From a virus: a DNA stretch of 22,491 nucleotides. The notes under the pieces are model-generated. The model was not told where the DNA came from and did no database searches. It worked only from the letters and a program-made list of their open reading frames with translations. Shown here one piece after another: positions 1 through 4,885 of this stretch; position 1 is the stretch's first letter, and the number at the start of each line of letters is the position of its first letter. Location of the stretch: the IMG/VR virus record IMGVR_UViG_3300002835_001189, positions 1-22,491 of that record; one strand, 5' to 3'. Position numbers and translations under genes: made by a program.

Positions 1-12
1 CAAAACTTTAGT

Positions 13-18
13 TGTCAA
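13..18 (-). promoter_or_regulatory. -35 box of a promoter running off the left edge
   Basis: A TTGACA hexamer on the minus strand is preceded by GTAAGG, as at the promoter at 3158-3185. The -10 box would lie outside the window, so this is only half a promoter. By analogy it would drive another small minus-strand gene to the left. Confidence 0.5.
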
Positions 19-80
19 CCTTACAAGTCCCACAGGGTTCGCTGACTAGCCTGACTAGGCCACGTTTCGACCCCATAGGG

Positions 81-308
81 TTAGCTGAGACTAACCGGGG
101 TTGGATTCGACCGATAGTATTTTGCCCACAGCTCATCCATCACAAACTGGACAACACGATCATGAGTACCGCGACAAACGTAGTATCCCATGTGAATGTC
201 GAACAGGGCAAACGATCCATCCTCTTTCGGATGAAACGTGAACCCACACTTGTAGGCATAGCCATTGATGCTACGCTTGACGGTCGAAACTTTCGGAGGC
301 TTTCTCAT
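81..308 (-). CDS. Small hypothetical phage protein (75 aa)
   Basis: Function not recognised. The protein is basic at its N-terminus (MRKPPKVSTVKRS) and continues with an aromatic-rich, probably beta-rich core containing YKCGFTFHPKEDGSFALF. I start it at the ATG at 308 because the sigma70-like promoter at 337-365 puts the transcript start near 330, so in-frame codons further upstream would fall in the promoter. The ATG follows the purine-rich leader shared by this gene set. It is the first gene after double-hairpin element 455-540. A short inverted repeat, GGTTAG/CTAACC, overlaps its stop codon. Confidence 0.78.
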   Translation of the reverse strand: MRKPPKVSTVKRSINGYAYKCGFTFHPKEDGSFALFDIHMGYYVCRGTHDRVVQFVMDELWAKYYRSNPTPVSLS

Positions 309-336
309 TTTCACTTTCTCTCTTTCTTGTCTTACC

Positions 337-365
337 ATTATACATCTATTATCGTCATTTGTCAA
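337..365 (-). promoter_or_regulatory. sigma70-like promoter of gene 81-308
   Basis: Minus strand: TTGACA (365-360), 17-bp spacer, TATAAT (342-337). Both hexamers are consensus. It lies in a 71-bp segment repeated at 951-1021. Confidence 0.85.
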
Positions 366-407
366 TAGGGTAGAACAGAAAAAGTTTCCTTACAATCTCG
401 TAAGGTT
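337..407. repeat. Intergenic cassette repeat, type A copy 1
   Basis: It aligns without gaps to 951-1021 over 71 bp, with about 10 differences by eye. It includes a promoter and the inverted repeat CCTTAC-N6-GTAAGG (388-405). The differences cluster in the promoter spacer and the hairpin loop, leaving the hexamers and stem intact. Confidence 0.8.
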
Positions 408-454
408 CGGATGCCTATATATTGGTCAACATATGCAAACATTTTAATCATTGG

Positions 455-540
455 ACGTAAGTCTATACAACATAAGCACTTACGACACGCCCGGCCCACC
501 CCTCTCACCCTAAGTCCTTATGTGGTAAGGGTTTGTGTCG
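455..540. repeat. Double-hairpin element, copy 1
   Basis: It holds two imperfect stem-loops built on TAAGTnCTTA-like dyads: CGTAAGT...ACTTACG, then UAAGUCCUUA/UAAGGGUUUG with a GUGG-containing loop and G-U pairs. A GC-rich linker (cgcccggcccacccctc) separates them. It begins at the stop codon of gene 543-698 and separates it from the next block. No U-tract follows on either strand, so it is not a standard intrinsic terminator. Confidence 0.75.
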
Positions 541-542
541 AG

Positions 543-698
543 CTATTTGGCTAGGCGATACCTAAACAGCAGTTCAGTAGCAAGGTAGCTGATCAGCAGC
601 TTGTAACCATCCCTCACTTCGGGAATTTTGCAAGTTTCCAGTTTGATCTGAGTATTCCTCAGAAGGTCTTGCATTGTACGGGTGTTCATGTCTTTCAT
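543..698 (-). CDS. Small hypothetical phage protein (51 aa)
   Basis: Function not recognised. The sequence looks wholly alpha-helical (MQDLLRNTQIKLETCK...GYKLLISYLATELLFRYRL), with an amphipathic C-terminal helix. The ATG at 698 is chosen because it follows the shared purine leader and lies just downstream of the promoter at 724-752; longer in-frame readings would begin inside the promoter. An alternative start is the ATG at 689. Second gene of a two-gene block with 749-925, ended by the double-hairpin element 455-540. Confidence 0.75.
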   Translation of the reverse strand: MKDMNTRTMQDLLRNTQIKLETCKIPEVRDGYKLLISYLATELLFRYRLAK

Positions 699-723
699 CT
701 TTCTCTCTCTTTCTTGTGCTGCT

Positions 724-752
724 ATTCTACCAAACTTTTCCGATACTGTCAA
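724..752 (-). promoter_or_regulatory. sigma70-like promoter of gene 543-698
   Basis: Minus strand: TTGACA (752-747), 17-bp spacer, TAGAAT (729-724). The -35 box contains the TGA stop codon of the upstream gene 749-925. Confidence 0.85.
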
Positions 753-925
753 TTCCCCTTTTTTCTGCTAAGAGCAGCATGGCATACGATCTGATCAAGC
801 GTATACCATTCACCATCACCGTATCGGCCGGAAAGCCGAATCTTCAGATTCTTTCCGATGATTTGCTGAACAATACCATATCCGTCAACCACTTGAACCA
901 CATCGCCAACCATGATCTTCTGCAT
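749..925 (-). CDS. Small hypothetical protein with SH3-like/KOW-type pattern (58 aa)
   Basis: The protein reads VGDVVQVVDGYGIVQQIIGKNLKIRLSGRYGDGEWYTLDQIV. Short alternating strands around GD and G-Y/W turns resemble small SH3-like beta-barrels; this is a pattern judgement, not a family assignment. The ATG at 925 follows the conserved purine leader; MVGD at 913 is an alternative start. The stop codon TGA sits inside the -35 box of the next gene's promoter. First gene of its block. Confidence 0.75.
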   Translation of the reverse strand: MQKIMVGDVVQVVDGYGIVQQIIGKNLKIRLSGRYGDGEWYTLDQIVCHAALSRKKGN

Positions 926-950
926 CTCTTTCTCTCTTTCTTGTGCTATG

Positions 951-979
951 ATTATACCACTATTATCGTCCAAAGTCAA
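951..979 (-). promoter_or_regulatory. sigma70-like promoter of gene 749-925
   Basis: Minus strand: TTGACT (979-974), 17-bp spacer, TATAAT (956-951). First promoter of its block. Confidence 0.82.
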
Positions 980-1021
980 TAGGCTAGACCAGAAAAAGTT
1001 TCCTTACAATACCGTAAGGTT
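951..1021. repeat. Intergenic cassette repeat, type A copy 2
   Basis: Partner of 337-407. It contains the same promoter position and the hairpin CCTTAC-N6-GTAAGG at 1002-1019. Confidence 0.8.
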
Positions 1022-1033
1022 TGATGATCACGA

Positions 1034-1050
1034 TTGGCACAGCATTTGCT
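1034..1050 (+). promoter_or_regulatory. sigma54-like (-24/-12) motif upstream of double hairpin 2
   Basis: On the + strand, TTGGCACAGCATTTGCT matches the known RpoN pattern (TGGCAC...N4...TTGCW) with GG-N10-GC spacing. About 12 bases past the GC the predicted start falls at ~1061, at the first base pairs of the double hairpin. An 18-base core is identical at 3519-3536. Whether it is a promoter is inference; it could be another conserved binding site. Confidence 0.4.
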
Positions 1051-1057
1051 ACATGAT

Positions 1058-1142
1058 ACGTAAGTCGTTATCTGACAAGTACTTACGCTTCGCGTGGCGG
1101 GCCGCGTTTGCCCTAAGTGCTTATAGGGTAACGCTTTACGTC
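1058..1142. repeat. Double-hairpin element, copy 2
   Basis: First stem: ACGTAAGTcgtta...caagtACTTACG. Linker cgcgtggcgggccgcg. Second unit: CCCTAAGTGCTTATAGGG, then TAACGCTTTACGTC. It starts about 30 bp beyond the stop of gene 1174-1554 and lies between two gene blocks. Confidence 0.75.
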
Positions 1143-1173
1143 AACTGCTATATTTTTGTGCAGTAGTGTACGT

Positions 1174-1554
1174 TCATTCATCACTTTTGAAGCTGAACGG
1201 ACTGATTTCTTCACCACAAGCAGCAATGGCAGCATACTGTCTGGTCAGTTCTTCGACACGTTCACGCGAACCCGGCTTGCCAACCGGAACGATCATGGTA
1301 TCCTCACCCCCTACATAGCGGGGGTCAGCCTTTTCCTTGCGAACCTTTCCCAGATTCTTCAAAGCAGTACGATTGAACTTGATAACCTTTTCACTCACGA
1401 CATAACGCTTCTGGTCAGTCACGCCGTAGACGTAATCGGTATCTTCTGTGATTCGATCATCTGGGATTTCCACGAGCATCGGCACGGCGATACCCTTGAA
1501 GATCATACGGGCTTGACGCTTGGCATTTTCGATGATGGGGAACTTGGTTTTCAT
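1174..1554 (-). CDS. Hypothetical phage protein (126 aa), Lys/Arg-rich
   Basis: Largest protein of the small-gene module; function not recognised. It starts MKTKFPIIENAKRQARMIFKG and ends in an acidic tail (PFSFKSDE). A middle basic stretch reads KNLGKVRKEKADPRYVGGEDTMIVPVGKPG. The ATG at 1554 is used because the promoter at 1596-1624 makes a start at 1608 impossible on the same transcript. Third gene of the block 2103-1174, followed by double hairpin 1058-1142. Confidence 0.8.
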   Translation of the reverse strand: MKTKFPIIENAKRQARMIFKGIAVPMLVEIPDDRITEDTDYVYGVTDQKRYVVSEKVIKFNRTALKNLGKVRKEKADPRYVGGEDTMIVPVGKPGSRERVEELTRQYAAIAACGEEISPFSFKSDE

Positions 1555-1595
1555 TTTCTTTTTCTCTCTAAGGTCTATCGTTCTCTTGTTCGTGG

Positions 1596-1624
1596 ATTCT
1601 ATCAACAATTCTTTTCTCTATCAA
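1596..1624 (-). promoter_or_regulatory. sigma70-like promoter of gene 1174-1554
   Basis: Minus strand: TTGATA (1624-1619), 17-bp spacer, TAGAAT (1601-1596). The TGA stop of gene 1621-1830 lies inside the -35 box, as at 747-752. Confidence 0.8.
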
Positions 1625-1830
1625 CCCCCATTGTGGGTGGGCCGACGAGTCCAAGGGTGTCCGTAGGCATCGACTGCGGGCGAAAGCTCATGGTCTGCAC
1701 AGTCATGAAGATTTCCACCTTCGGTACGCACTACCCACACATTTCCCTCATCATAGTGATAGGAAACAATCTTTCCAACAATCTGCTTCTCGAATCCCTT
1801 GAGCATCACACTGTCGCCAATCTCGTACAT
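1621..1830 (-). CDS. Small protein with SH3-like/KOW-type pattern (69 aa)
   Basis: MYEIGDSVMLKGFEKQIVGK followed by IVSYHYDEGNVWVVRTEGG resembles the strand-turn pattern of small SH3-like barrels (G-D-x-V, then K-I-V-x-Y, then V-W-V-V-R). There is a short basic tail (TRRPTHNGG). The exact role is unknown. The ATG at 1830 directly follows the leader gagagaaaaga. Its own promoter lies at 1856-1883, and its stop codon is shared with the next promoter. Confidence 0.8.
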   Translation of the reverse strand: MYEIGDSVMLKGFEKQIVGKIVSYHYDEGNVWVVRTEGGNLHDCADHELSPAVDAYGHPWTRRPTHNGG

Positions 1831-1855
1831 TCTTTTCTCTCTTTCTCTTTCTGGT

Positions 1856-1883
1856 ATTCTATCAAAGTTTTTGTGCTTGTCAA
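1856..1883 (-). promoter_or_regulatory. sigma70-like promoter of gene 1621-1830
   Basis: Minus strand: TTGACA (1883-1878), 16-bp spacer, TAGAAT (1861-1856). A small GC stem (CCCC...GGGG, 1885-1899) separates it from the preceding stop codon. Confidence 0.82.
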
Positions 1884-1899
1884 TCCCCTCTAACGGGGG

Positions 1900-2103
1900 T
1901 CACATTCTCCATTCCACAAACTTGAGAACACACACCTTTCCAGGATACTTTGCATCGATATACTTCTGTGCAGTAGTCTTGCTATTGTCTGTAGCAGAGC
2001 AACACTGAACAATCGTACCGTCGATTGAAACGCTCCAAATCCTACGCTTCCGAATCTTGGGAAGCGAACCAATGAAACCATTCACACTCATAACCTTTTC
2101 CAT
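1900..2103 (-). CDS. Small hypothetical phage protein (67 aa)
   Basis: It starts MEKVMSVNGFIGSLPKIRKR, then IWSVSIDGTIVQCCSATDN and AAQKYIDAKYPGKVCVLKFV-like sequence: strand, loop, helix, strand. Function not recognised. The ATG at 2103 follows the purine leader; the ATG at 2091 (preceded by ggaaaagg) is possible. First gene of its block, with a TATAAT-class promoter. Confidence 0.75.
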   Translation of the reverse strand: MEKVMSVNGFIGSLPKIRKRRIWSVSIDGTIVQCCSATDNSKTTAQKYIDAKYPGKVCVLKFVEWRM

Positions 2104-2145
2104 TTTCAACTCTCTCTTTCTTTCTTCTCTATCTCTTATATCGAC

Positions 2146-2174
2146 ATTATACCATGCTCATCTTGAGCTTTCAA
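2146..2174 (-). promoter_or_regulatory. sigma70-like promoter of gene 1900-2103
   Basis: Minus strand: TTGAAA (2174-2169) inside CTTGAAAG, 17-bp spacer, TATAAT (2151-2146). Block-first promoter with an off-consensus -35 and a consensus -10. Confidence 0.82.
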
Positions 2175-2238
2175 GCTAAATCCAGAAATTTTTGTGTCAA
2201 GAGATTTTGACAAAACTTTTCTCGATTTTGTTGAGTTT

Positions 2239-2254
2239 TGGTACAACATTTGCT
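2239..2254 (+). promoter_or_regulatory. GG-N10-GC (sigma54-like) motif upstream of double hairpin 3
   Basis: TTGGTACAACATTTGCTA keeps the GG-N10-GC spacing, with changes from the copies at 1034 and 3519. The predicted start, 12 bases beyond the GC (~2265), again falls at the first hairpin. Weaker match to RpoN consensus. Confidence 0.3.
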
Positions 2255-2260
2255 AAGTTG

Positions 2261-2345
2261 TCGTAAAGTCTTATATGGTAAGCACTTACGTCAAATCCGT
2301 CCCGCCCCGCTCGTCGTAAGTCTTTACGAGCTAAGGGCTTACGTC
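2261..2345. repeat. Double-hairpin element, copy 3
   Basis: This is the clearest copy. First stem: CGTAA-agt-CTTA, loop tatgg, TAAG-cac-TTACG. Linker aaatccgtcccgccccgctcg. Second stem: CGTAAGtctTTA...TAAGggCTTACG. The alternative short stem TCGTAA-gtct-TTACGA is also possible. The stop codon of gene 2339-2527 (TAA) is part of the second stem. Confidence 0.8.
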
Positions 2346-2527
2346 GGACTCAGCTCATATAGTGAACAGTTGTATACGTTACCATCCTCATCCTGTACGG
2401 ATGCCCACGCATTTGCCGTACCATATACAGCATCCGCAAGCACGCCCATGAACGAACGTACAGTAACAACCTTAGAGCCGTGCATCACGGTTTGCCCATA
2501 TCGAGGAGTATTTTCTACAGTGAACAT
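2339..2527 (-). CDS. Small hypothetical phage protein (62 aa)
   Basis: MFTVENTPRYGQTVMHGSKV, then a beta-rich stretch ending NVYNCSLYELSPT. The 'ELSP' ending resembles DHELSP in gene 1621-1830, suggesting a shared fold or origin, though this is only a short match. It has a good ribosome site (AAAGGA, minus strand) and no promoter of its own. It lies 14 bp after gene 2542-2859 and is the last gene of a five-gene block. Its stop overlaps double hairpin 3. Confidence 0.78.
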   Translation of the reverse strand: MFTVENTPRYGQTVMHGSKVVTVRSFMGVLADAVYGTANAWASVQDEDGNVYNCSLYELSPT

Positions 2528-2541
2528 TTGTTTTCCTTTGT

Positions 2542-2859
2542 TTAGTAGATAAGATTCATATCGGCTACAACCATACCATCTTCATACTCTAGGCCACTTT
2601 CCAGATACCACTCTCCCTTGCGTTGATATACACGCACGGGCGAATACTGGTTGATTCTATCCTTAGTGGTGGCACTATACCATCCACCAGTGTTGAGCGT
2701 AGCACTATTGTCAGGATGAATCTTTACTACATAGGTACTATGCAGCATAATCCCTACGCTACCATCAGGAAGAATTTCCGCATAGGTATTGTTGCCTACC
2801 TTGCGAGTATCCTTATTAGTCTTACCACGAACCAATTTCACTGCTTCAGAGTGTGTCAT
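2542..2859 (-). CDS. Conserved phage protein of the 'TTKDRIN' type (105 aa)
   Basis: The sequence has the pattern NNTYAEILPDGSVGIMLHST, VVKIHPDNSATLNTGGW, TTKDRINQYSP and VYQRKGEWYL. I recall this arrangement (hydrophobic strand, proline-Asp turn, LNTGGW, TTKDRIN, W-Y) from many small uncharacterised phage proteins, especially of environmental and actinobacterial phages. No biochemical role is known to me. It starts one base after the stop of the membrane-protein gene 2861-3013 and is followed 14 bp later by 2339-2527, so it is translated from the transcript begun at 3158-3185. Confidence 0.88.
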   Translation of the reverse strand: MTHSEAVKLVRGKTNKDTRKVGNNTYAEILPDGSVGIMLHSTYVVKIHPDNSATLNTGGWYSATTKDRINQYSPVRVYQRKGEWYLESGLEYEDGMVVADMNLIY

Positions 2860-2860
2860 A

Positions 2861-3013
2861 TTACATTATCCAAACGTATAGAGGAAGAAAAACAAACAGG
2901 AAAGCCCAACTACCAAACAGCAAAGCCAAGATACCTAATCCAGAAACTATTCCGAAAGTATCGATAGTCTCAGGATTCTCTCCCAACAGATTATAGCAAA
3001 TCCACTTTTTCAT
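2861..3013 (-). CDS. Tiny membrane protein (50 aa)
   Basis: The hydrophilic N-terminus is MKKWICYNLLGENPETIDTF. It is followed by a long hydrophobic segment from about residue 22 to 49 (GIVSGLGILALLFGSWAFLF...), which would span the membrane once, perhaps twice as a hairpin. The start ATG overlaps the stop of the upstream gene as TGATG, and the next gene begins one base after its TAA. This coupling strongly supports it as real despite its size. Function unknown; lysis-related or host-membrane roles are possible. Confidence 0.75.
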   Translation of the reverse strand: MKKWICYNLLGENPETIDTFGIVSGLGILALLFGSWAFLFVFLPLYVWIM

Positions 3014-3132
3014 CAGTCGTTCTCATGCAGAATGGAGTGAACAGCGTTACTTACCTCGTGAACAGTGTACGAGATGAAACCGGCAAAAGCAATCAAGGCA
3101 AACAGCTGAACGTATTCGATAGGCGTAATCAT
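3013..3132 (-). CDS. Tiny membrane protein (39 aa)
   Basis: MITPIEYVQLFALIAFAGFI is followed by a short polar tail rich in His (SYTVHEVSNAVHSILHEND). One membrane segment spans about residues 7-24. It is preceded by the leader agaaagagagaaccta and by its own promoter at 3158-3185. Its TGA overlaps the ATG of the 50-aa membrane protein, so the two are very likely translated together. It is the first gene of the four-gene transcript ending at 2339. Confidence 0.75.
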   Translation of the reverse strand: MITPIEYVQLFALIAFAGFISYTVHEVSNAVHSILHEND

Positions 3133-3157
3133 TAGGTTCTCTCTTTCTTGTGTTTGT

Positions 3158-3185
3158 ATTCTAGCAAGTTTTCTTGTGGTGTCAA
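3158..3185 (-). promoter_or_regulatory. sigma70-like promoter of the membrane-protein operon
   Basis: Minus strand: TTGACA (3185-3180), 16-bp spacer, TAGAAT (3163-3158). The -35 overlaps the right arm of the 8-bp hairpin 3184-3205. Confidence 0.84.
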
Positions 3186-3205
3186 CCTTACAATGTCGTA
3201 AGGTT
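3184..3205. repeat. Inverted repeat AACCTTAC-N6-GTAAGGTT
   Basis: A perfect 8-bp stem with a 6-base loop lies exactly between the stop codon of gene 3205-3390 and the -35 box of the next promoter. The same stem (6 bp) recurs at 388-405 and 1002-1019, and a decayed form near 19-38. It could be an operator or an RNA end structure; no U-tract follows. Confidence 0.75.
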
Positions 3206-3390
3206 CACTTTTTCTGTCCGATGGTCATCCAGCCATCATTGACGGCTTTGATGGTAAACTTTGCATGGTCGATCATGCGAGAATCAGTGAACGTAGTACC
3301 ATTCCTGTACACACGTACAATCTCGATTTCCTTGCCAATCACATGGTAATCGGCATACACACCACCAACAGCTATCATCATCGTTTGCAT
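3205..3390 (-). CDS. Small hypothetical phage protein (61 aa)
   Basis: MQTMMIAVGGVYADYHVIGK, then EIEIVRVYRNGTTFTDSRM and a C-terminus KAVNDGWMTIGQKK. This is a beta-rich pattern reminiscent of genes 749-925 and 1621-1830. Function not recognised. The ATG at 3390 is selected because the promoter at 3427-3455 excludes the upstream in-frame ATG at 3468. First gene of its block. Confidence 0.78.
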   Translation of the reverse strand: MQTMMIAVGGVYADYHVIGKEIEIVRVYRNGTTFTDSRMIDHAKFTIKAVNDGWMTIGQKK

Positions 3391-3426
3391 CTTTGTCTCT
3401 CTTTCTCTCTTACTTCTTATATCGAC

Positions 3427-3455
3427 ATTATACCCTCTCACACTTGAGCTTGCAA
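3427..3455 (-). promoter_or_regulatory. sigma70-like promoter of gene 3205-3390
   Basis: Minus strand: TTGCAA (3455-3450) within the palindrome CTTGCAAG, 17-bp spacer, TATAAT (3432-3427). Confidence 0.82.
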
Positions 3456-3518
3456 GAGAAAAATCCAAATTTTTATGTCAAGAAATTTTGACAAAACTTT
3501 TCTGAATTTTGAGTACGA

Positions 3519-3536
3519 TTGGCACAGCATTTGCTA
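3519..3536 (+). promoter_or_regulatory. sigma54-like (-24/-12) motif upstream of double hairpin 4
   Basis: TTGGCACAGCATTTGCTA is identical to the copy at 1034. GG (3521-3522) and GC (3533-3534) are 10 bases apart. The predicted start (~3546) lies at the first hairpin bases (ATAAGTGCTTA). Confidence 0.4.
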
Positions 3537-3540
3537 ATGA

Positions 3541-3626
3541 GTCATAAGTGCTTATCTGTCAGGTACTTACGTCAAGCCCGGCCCGCCCGCCTAGCCCTAA
3601 GTACTTATAGGGCAGGGGTTTACGTC
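3541..3626. repeat. Double-hairpin element, copy 4
   Basis: First stem AAGUGCUU/AGGUACUU: eight pairs with two G-U, loop aucuguc. Linker aagcccggcccgcccgcc. Second unit GCCCTA-N8-TAGGGC nested with TAAGTACTTA. The last bases overlap the stop codon of gene 3625-3840. Confidence 0.78.
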
Positions 3627-3840
3627 ATGAGGCGTGAATGAACACCGTTTCGCTTACTGTACGGTTGGTCACCGTCACAATCCACTTCTTTCCGCTACCA
3701 TCCTCACGCATGATGCCATTGATAAGACCCACATGGGCGTTACCCCTTGGATCGATCACACAGTGATACTTACCAGTTCGCATAGCAGCGAAAATCTTGT
3801 CAAGGTTGTTCATCACAGTTTTGTAGTTGGTCTGAAGCAT
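3625..3840 (-). CDS. Small hypothetical phage protein (71 aa)
   Basis: It has a helical N-terminus (MLQTNYKTVMNNLDKIFAAM) followed by a strand-rich part (KYHCVIDPRGNAHVGLING, KKWIVTVTNRTVSETVF). The N-terminal motif LDKIFAAMR resembles LDKVMAAVR in gene 4573-4821, hinting at related small proteins. Function not recognised. A good SD (AGAGGA) precedes the ATG. Second gene of a two-gene block with 3900-4145. Confidence 0.8.
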   Translation of the reverse strand: MLQTNYKTVMNNLDKIFAAMRTGKYHCVIDPRGNAHVGLINGIMREDGSGKKWIVTVTNRTVSETVFIHAS

Positions 3841-3864
3841 CTTTTTTCCTCTTGTGTTGATTCT

Positions 3865-3893
3865 ATTCTACCGTTTTGCTCTTACATTGTCAA
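3865..3893 (-). promoter_or_regulatory. sigma70-like promoter of gene 3625-3840
   Basis: Minus strand: TTGACA (3893-3888), 17-bp spacer, TAGAAT (3870-3865). It starts 6 bp past the stop codon of gene 3900-4145. Confidence 0.85.
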
Positions 3894-3899
3894 TACTGT

Positions 3900-4145
3900 T
3901 CAGAAGTATACGCTAGAATTAATGATCTTTCCGGTTTCATCGATTTCCATCGATTCGCCTTCACCCATATCGTATTCTTCCATATATCCAAAATACTCGC
4001 AAGAAGGCCACCAATCCTTACGGGCATTCTCCGCATGATTGCGAAGCATATCGAACAACTCGCCCGAAGCGTAGTGTCCGTCCAGATTCTCGGGCTGGTT
4101 GTCTTGGATATAGTCTAAAACTTCTTGCATCGTATTGAAGATCAT
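3900..4145 (-). CDS. Small acidic hypothetical protein (81 aa)
   Basis: Strongly acidic: the C-terminal half includes EYFGYMEEYDMGEGESMEID. The N-terminus (MQEVLDYIQDNQPENL, HYASGELFDMLRNHAEN) looks helical. Such charge is common among phage proteins that bind host proteins or mimic DNA, but nothing here proves that. SD AAGGA and the ATG at 4145 fit well. First gene of its block. Confidence 0.82.
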   Translation of the reverse strand: MIFNTMQEVLDYIQDNQPENLDGHYASGELFDMLRNHAENARKDWWPSCEYFGYMEEYDMGEGESMEIDETGKIINSSVYF

Positions 4146-4172
4146 TTTCTTATCCTTTTCTTCTTTCGTTTT

Positions 4173-4256
4173 CTCTTGTGTTCTTATTATACAGTATTTA
4201 TCGACGCTTTCAAGAGAAATCTTTGGAATTTTTGAAATATAATTTCATGCCAAACA
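4173..4256. repeat. Intergenic cassette repeat, type C copy 1
   Basis: It matches 5156-5239: CTCTTGTG, ATTATACAGTATTTATCG, CAAGAGAAATCTTTGGA and TTTCATGCCAAACA occur in the same order and spacing. It spans the leader, promoter and upstream sequence. Confidence 0.8.
4186..4213 (-). promoter_or_regulatory. sigma70-like promoter of gene 3900-4145
   Basis: Minus strand: TTGAAA (4213-4208), 16-bp spacer, TATAAT (4191-4186). Block-first promoter. Confidence 0.82.
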
Positions 4257-4273
4257 AAATCTTTTTTATATTT

Positions 4274-4359
4274 GTTGTAAGTCTATACGTGGCAAGTACT
4301 TATGTCGAATTCGGCCCGCCCGGCAAATCGTAAGTGCTTACCTCATAAGGCTTTACGTC
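4274..4359. repeat. Double-hairpin element, copy 5
   Basis: First unit GTAAGTctata...caagtACTTAt. Linker gaattcggcccgcccggcaa. Second stem GTAAG-tg-CTTA, loop ccuca, TAAG-gc-TTTAC. It abuts the TAA of gene 4360-4509. No GG-N10-GC motif is visible before this copy. Confidence 0.75.
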
Positions 4360-4509
4360 TTATAGAATCGTACCATCGCCACGAATGCGATACATGATAC
4401 CCCCGATACTGTACAGGCTTATACCCTCTCCCATGTGCTGTACAAATGTAGCAGAATAACCGTGTCGAGCAACTAGGCGGCGAATCGTGTGCTGTACTTG
4501 AATGGTCAT
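4360..4509 (-). CDS. Small hypothetical protein (49 aa)
   Basis: MTIQVQHTIRRLVARHGYSA, then TFVQHMGEGISLYSIGGIMY and RIRGDGTIL. It has a basic helical start and a short beta-hairpin-like end. Function not recognised. Support: a dedicated promoter at 4534-4563, a strong SD (AGAGGGAA), codon use like its neighbours, and a stop codon flush with double hairpin 5, as for other block-final genes. Confidence 0.78.
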   Translation of the reverse strand: MTIQVQHTIRRLVARHGYSATFVQHMGEGISLYSIGGIMYRIRGDGTIL

Positions 4510-4533
4510 CGTATTCCCTCTTGTGTTGATTCT

Positions 4534-4563
4534 ATTATAGCTTATCGTCTACGATGCTGTCAA
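4534..4563 (-). promoter_or_regulatory. sigma70-like promoter of gene 4360-4509
   Basis: Minus strand: TTGACA (4563-4558), 18-bp spacer, TATAAT (4539-4534). Both hexamers are consensus. Confidence 0.85.
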
Positions 4564-4572
4564 TAGATGAAT

Positions 4573-4821
4573 TTAAAATTCCCCATCGTCAAGGCCCGGA
4601 ATATAGTCAGCCTCATCCGCACAAGCTTCACACACCATGTCATAGTAGAGGGCGTTTACGTTGTTCAGAATCTGATTCTCTGAACGAATCCACACACCGT
4701 CATGGATCATGTCTTTCGGCTCAATTTTGAACGATGCTCCTGCTTGAATCACTCGCACCTTATGCGAATCCTTGCCAAAAATCTGTCGAACAGCAGCCAT
4801 CACCTTGTCGAGCGTAATCAT
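4573..4821 (-). CDS. Small acidic hypothetical protein (82 aa)
   Basis: It begins MITLDKVMAAVRQIFGKDSH, a helix, then VRVIQAGASFKIEPKDMI (strands), and ends in an acidic tail (DEADYIPGLDDGEF). Function not recognised. The ATG at 4821 follows a purine leader with AAAAGGAAAAG. Middle gene of a three-gene block; all three have separate promoters. Confidence 0.82.
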   Translation of the reverse strand: MITLDKVMAAVRQIFGKDSHKVRVIQAGASFKIEPKDMIHDGVWIRSENQILNNVNALYYDMVCEACADEADYIPGLDDGEF

Positions 4822-4851
4822 TTTCTTTTCCTTTTCTCTTGTGTTGGCTCT

Positions 4852-4881
4852 ATTATACAGTATCGGCTATTCCGTTGTCAA
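4852..4881 (-). promoter_or_regulatory. sigma70-like promoter of gene 4573-4821
   Basis: Minus strand: TTGACA (4881-4876), 18-bp spacer, TATAAT (4857-4852). Confidence 0.85.
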
Positions 4882-4885
4882 TACC

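Larger units (their letters stand above)
2135..2254. repeat. Intergenic cassette repeat, type B copy 1
   Basis: It matches 3416-3536: both have TATCGACATTATACC, CTTGAGCTT, a run of A/T, GTCAAGA-ATTTTGAC and ACAAAACTTTTCT in the same order. The GTCAA-N6-TTGAC segment is a small inverted repeat. It leads into double hairpin copy 3. Confidence 0.8.
3416..3536. repeat. Intergenic cassette repeat, type B copy 2
   Basis: Partner of 2135-2254. The two copies share order, length and most bases from the promoter to TTTGCTA, just before the double hairpin. Confidence 0.8.

Noticed and set aside
12-368. + strand reading frame over gene 81-308
   Set aside because: Antisense to a gene with a consensus promoter; no SD, and low-quality composition.
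455-540. Double hairpins as intrinsic terminators
   Set aside because: Copies 1-5 lack a U-tract on either strand; only copy 6 has TTTTTT on the + strand and its stems are degraded.
1156-1893. Long + strand reading frame opposite genes 1174-1554 and 1621-1830
   Set aside because: It lies antisense to two genes with promoters and SDs, spans an intergenic promoter, and its product has no domain character.
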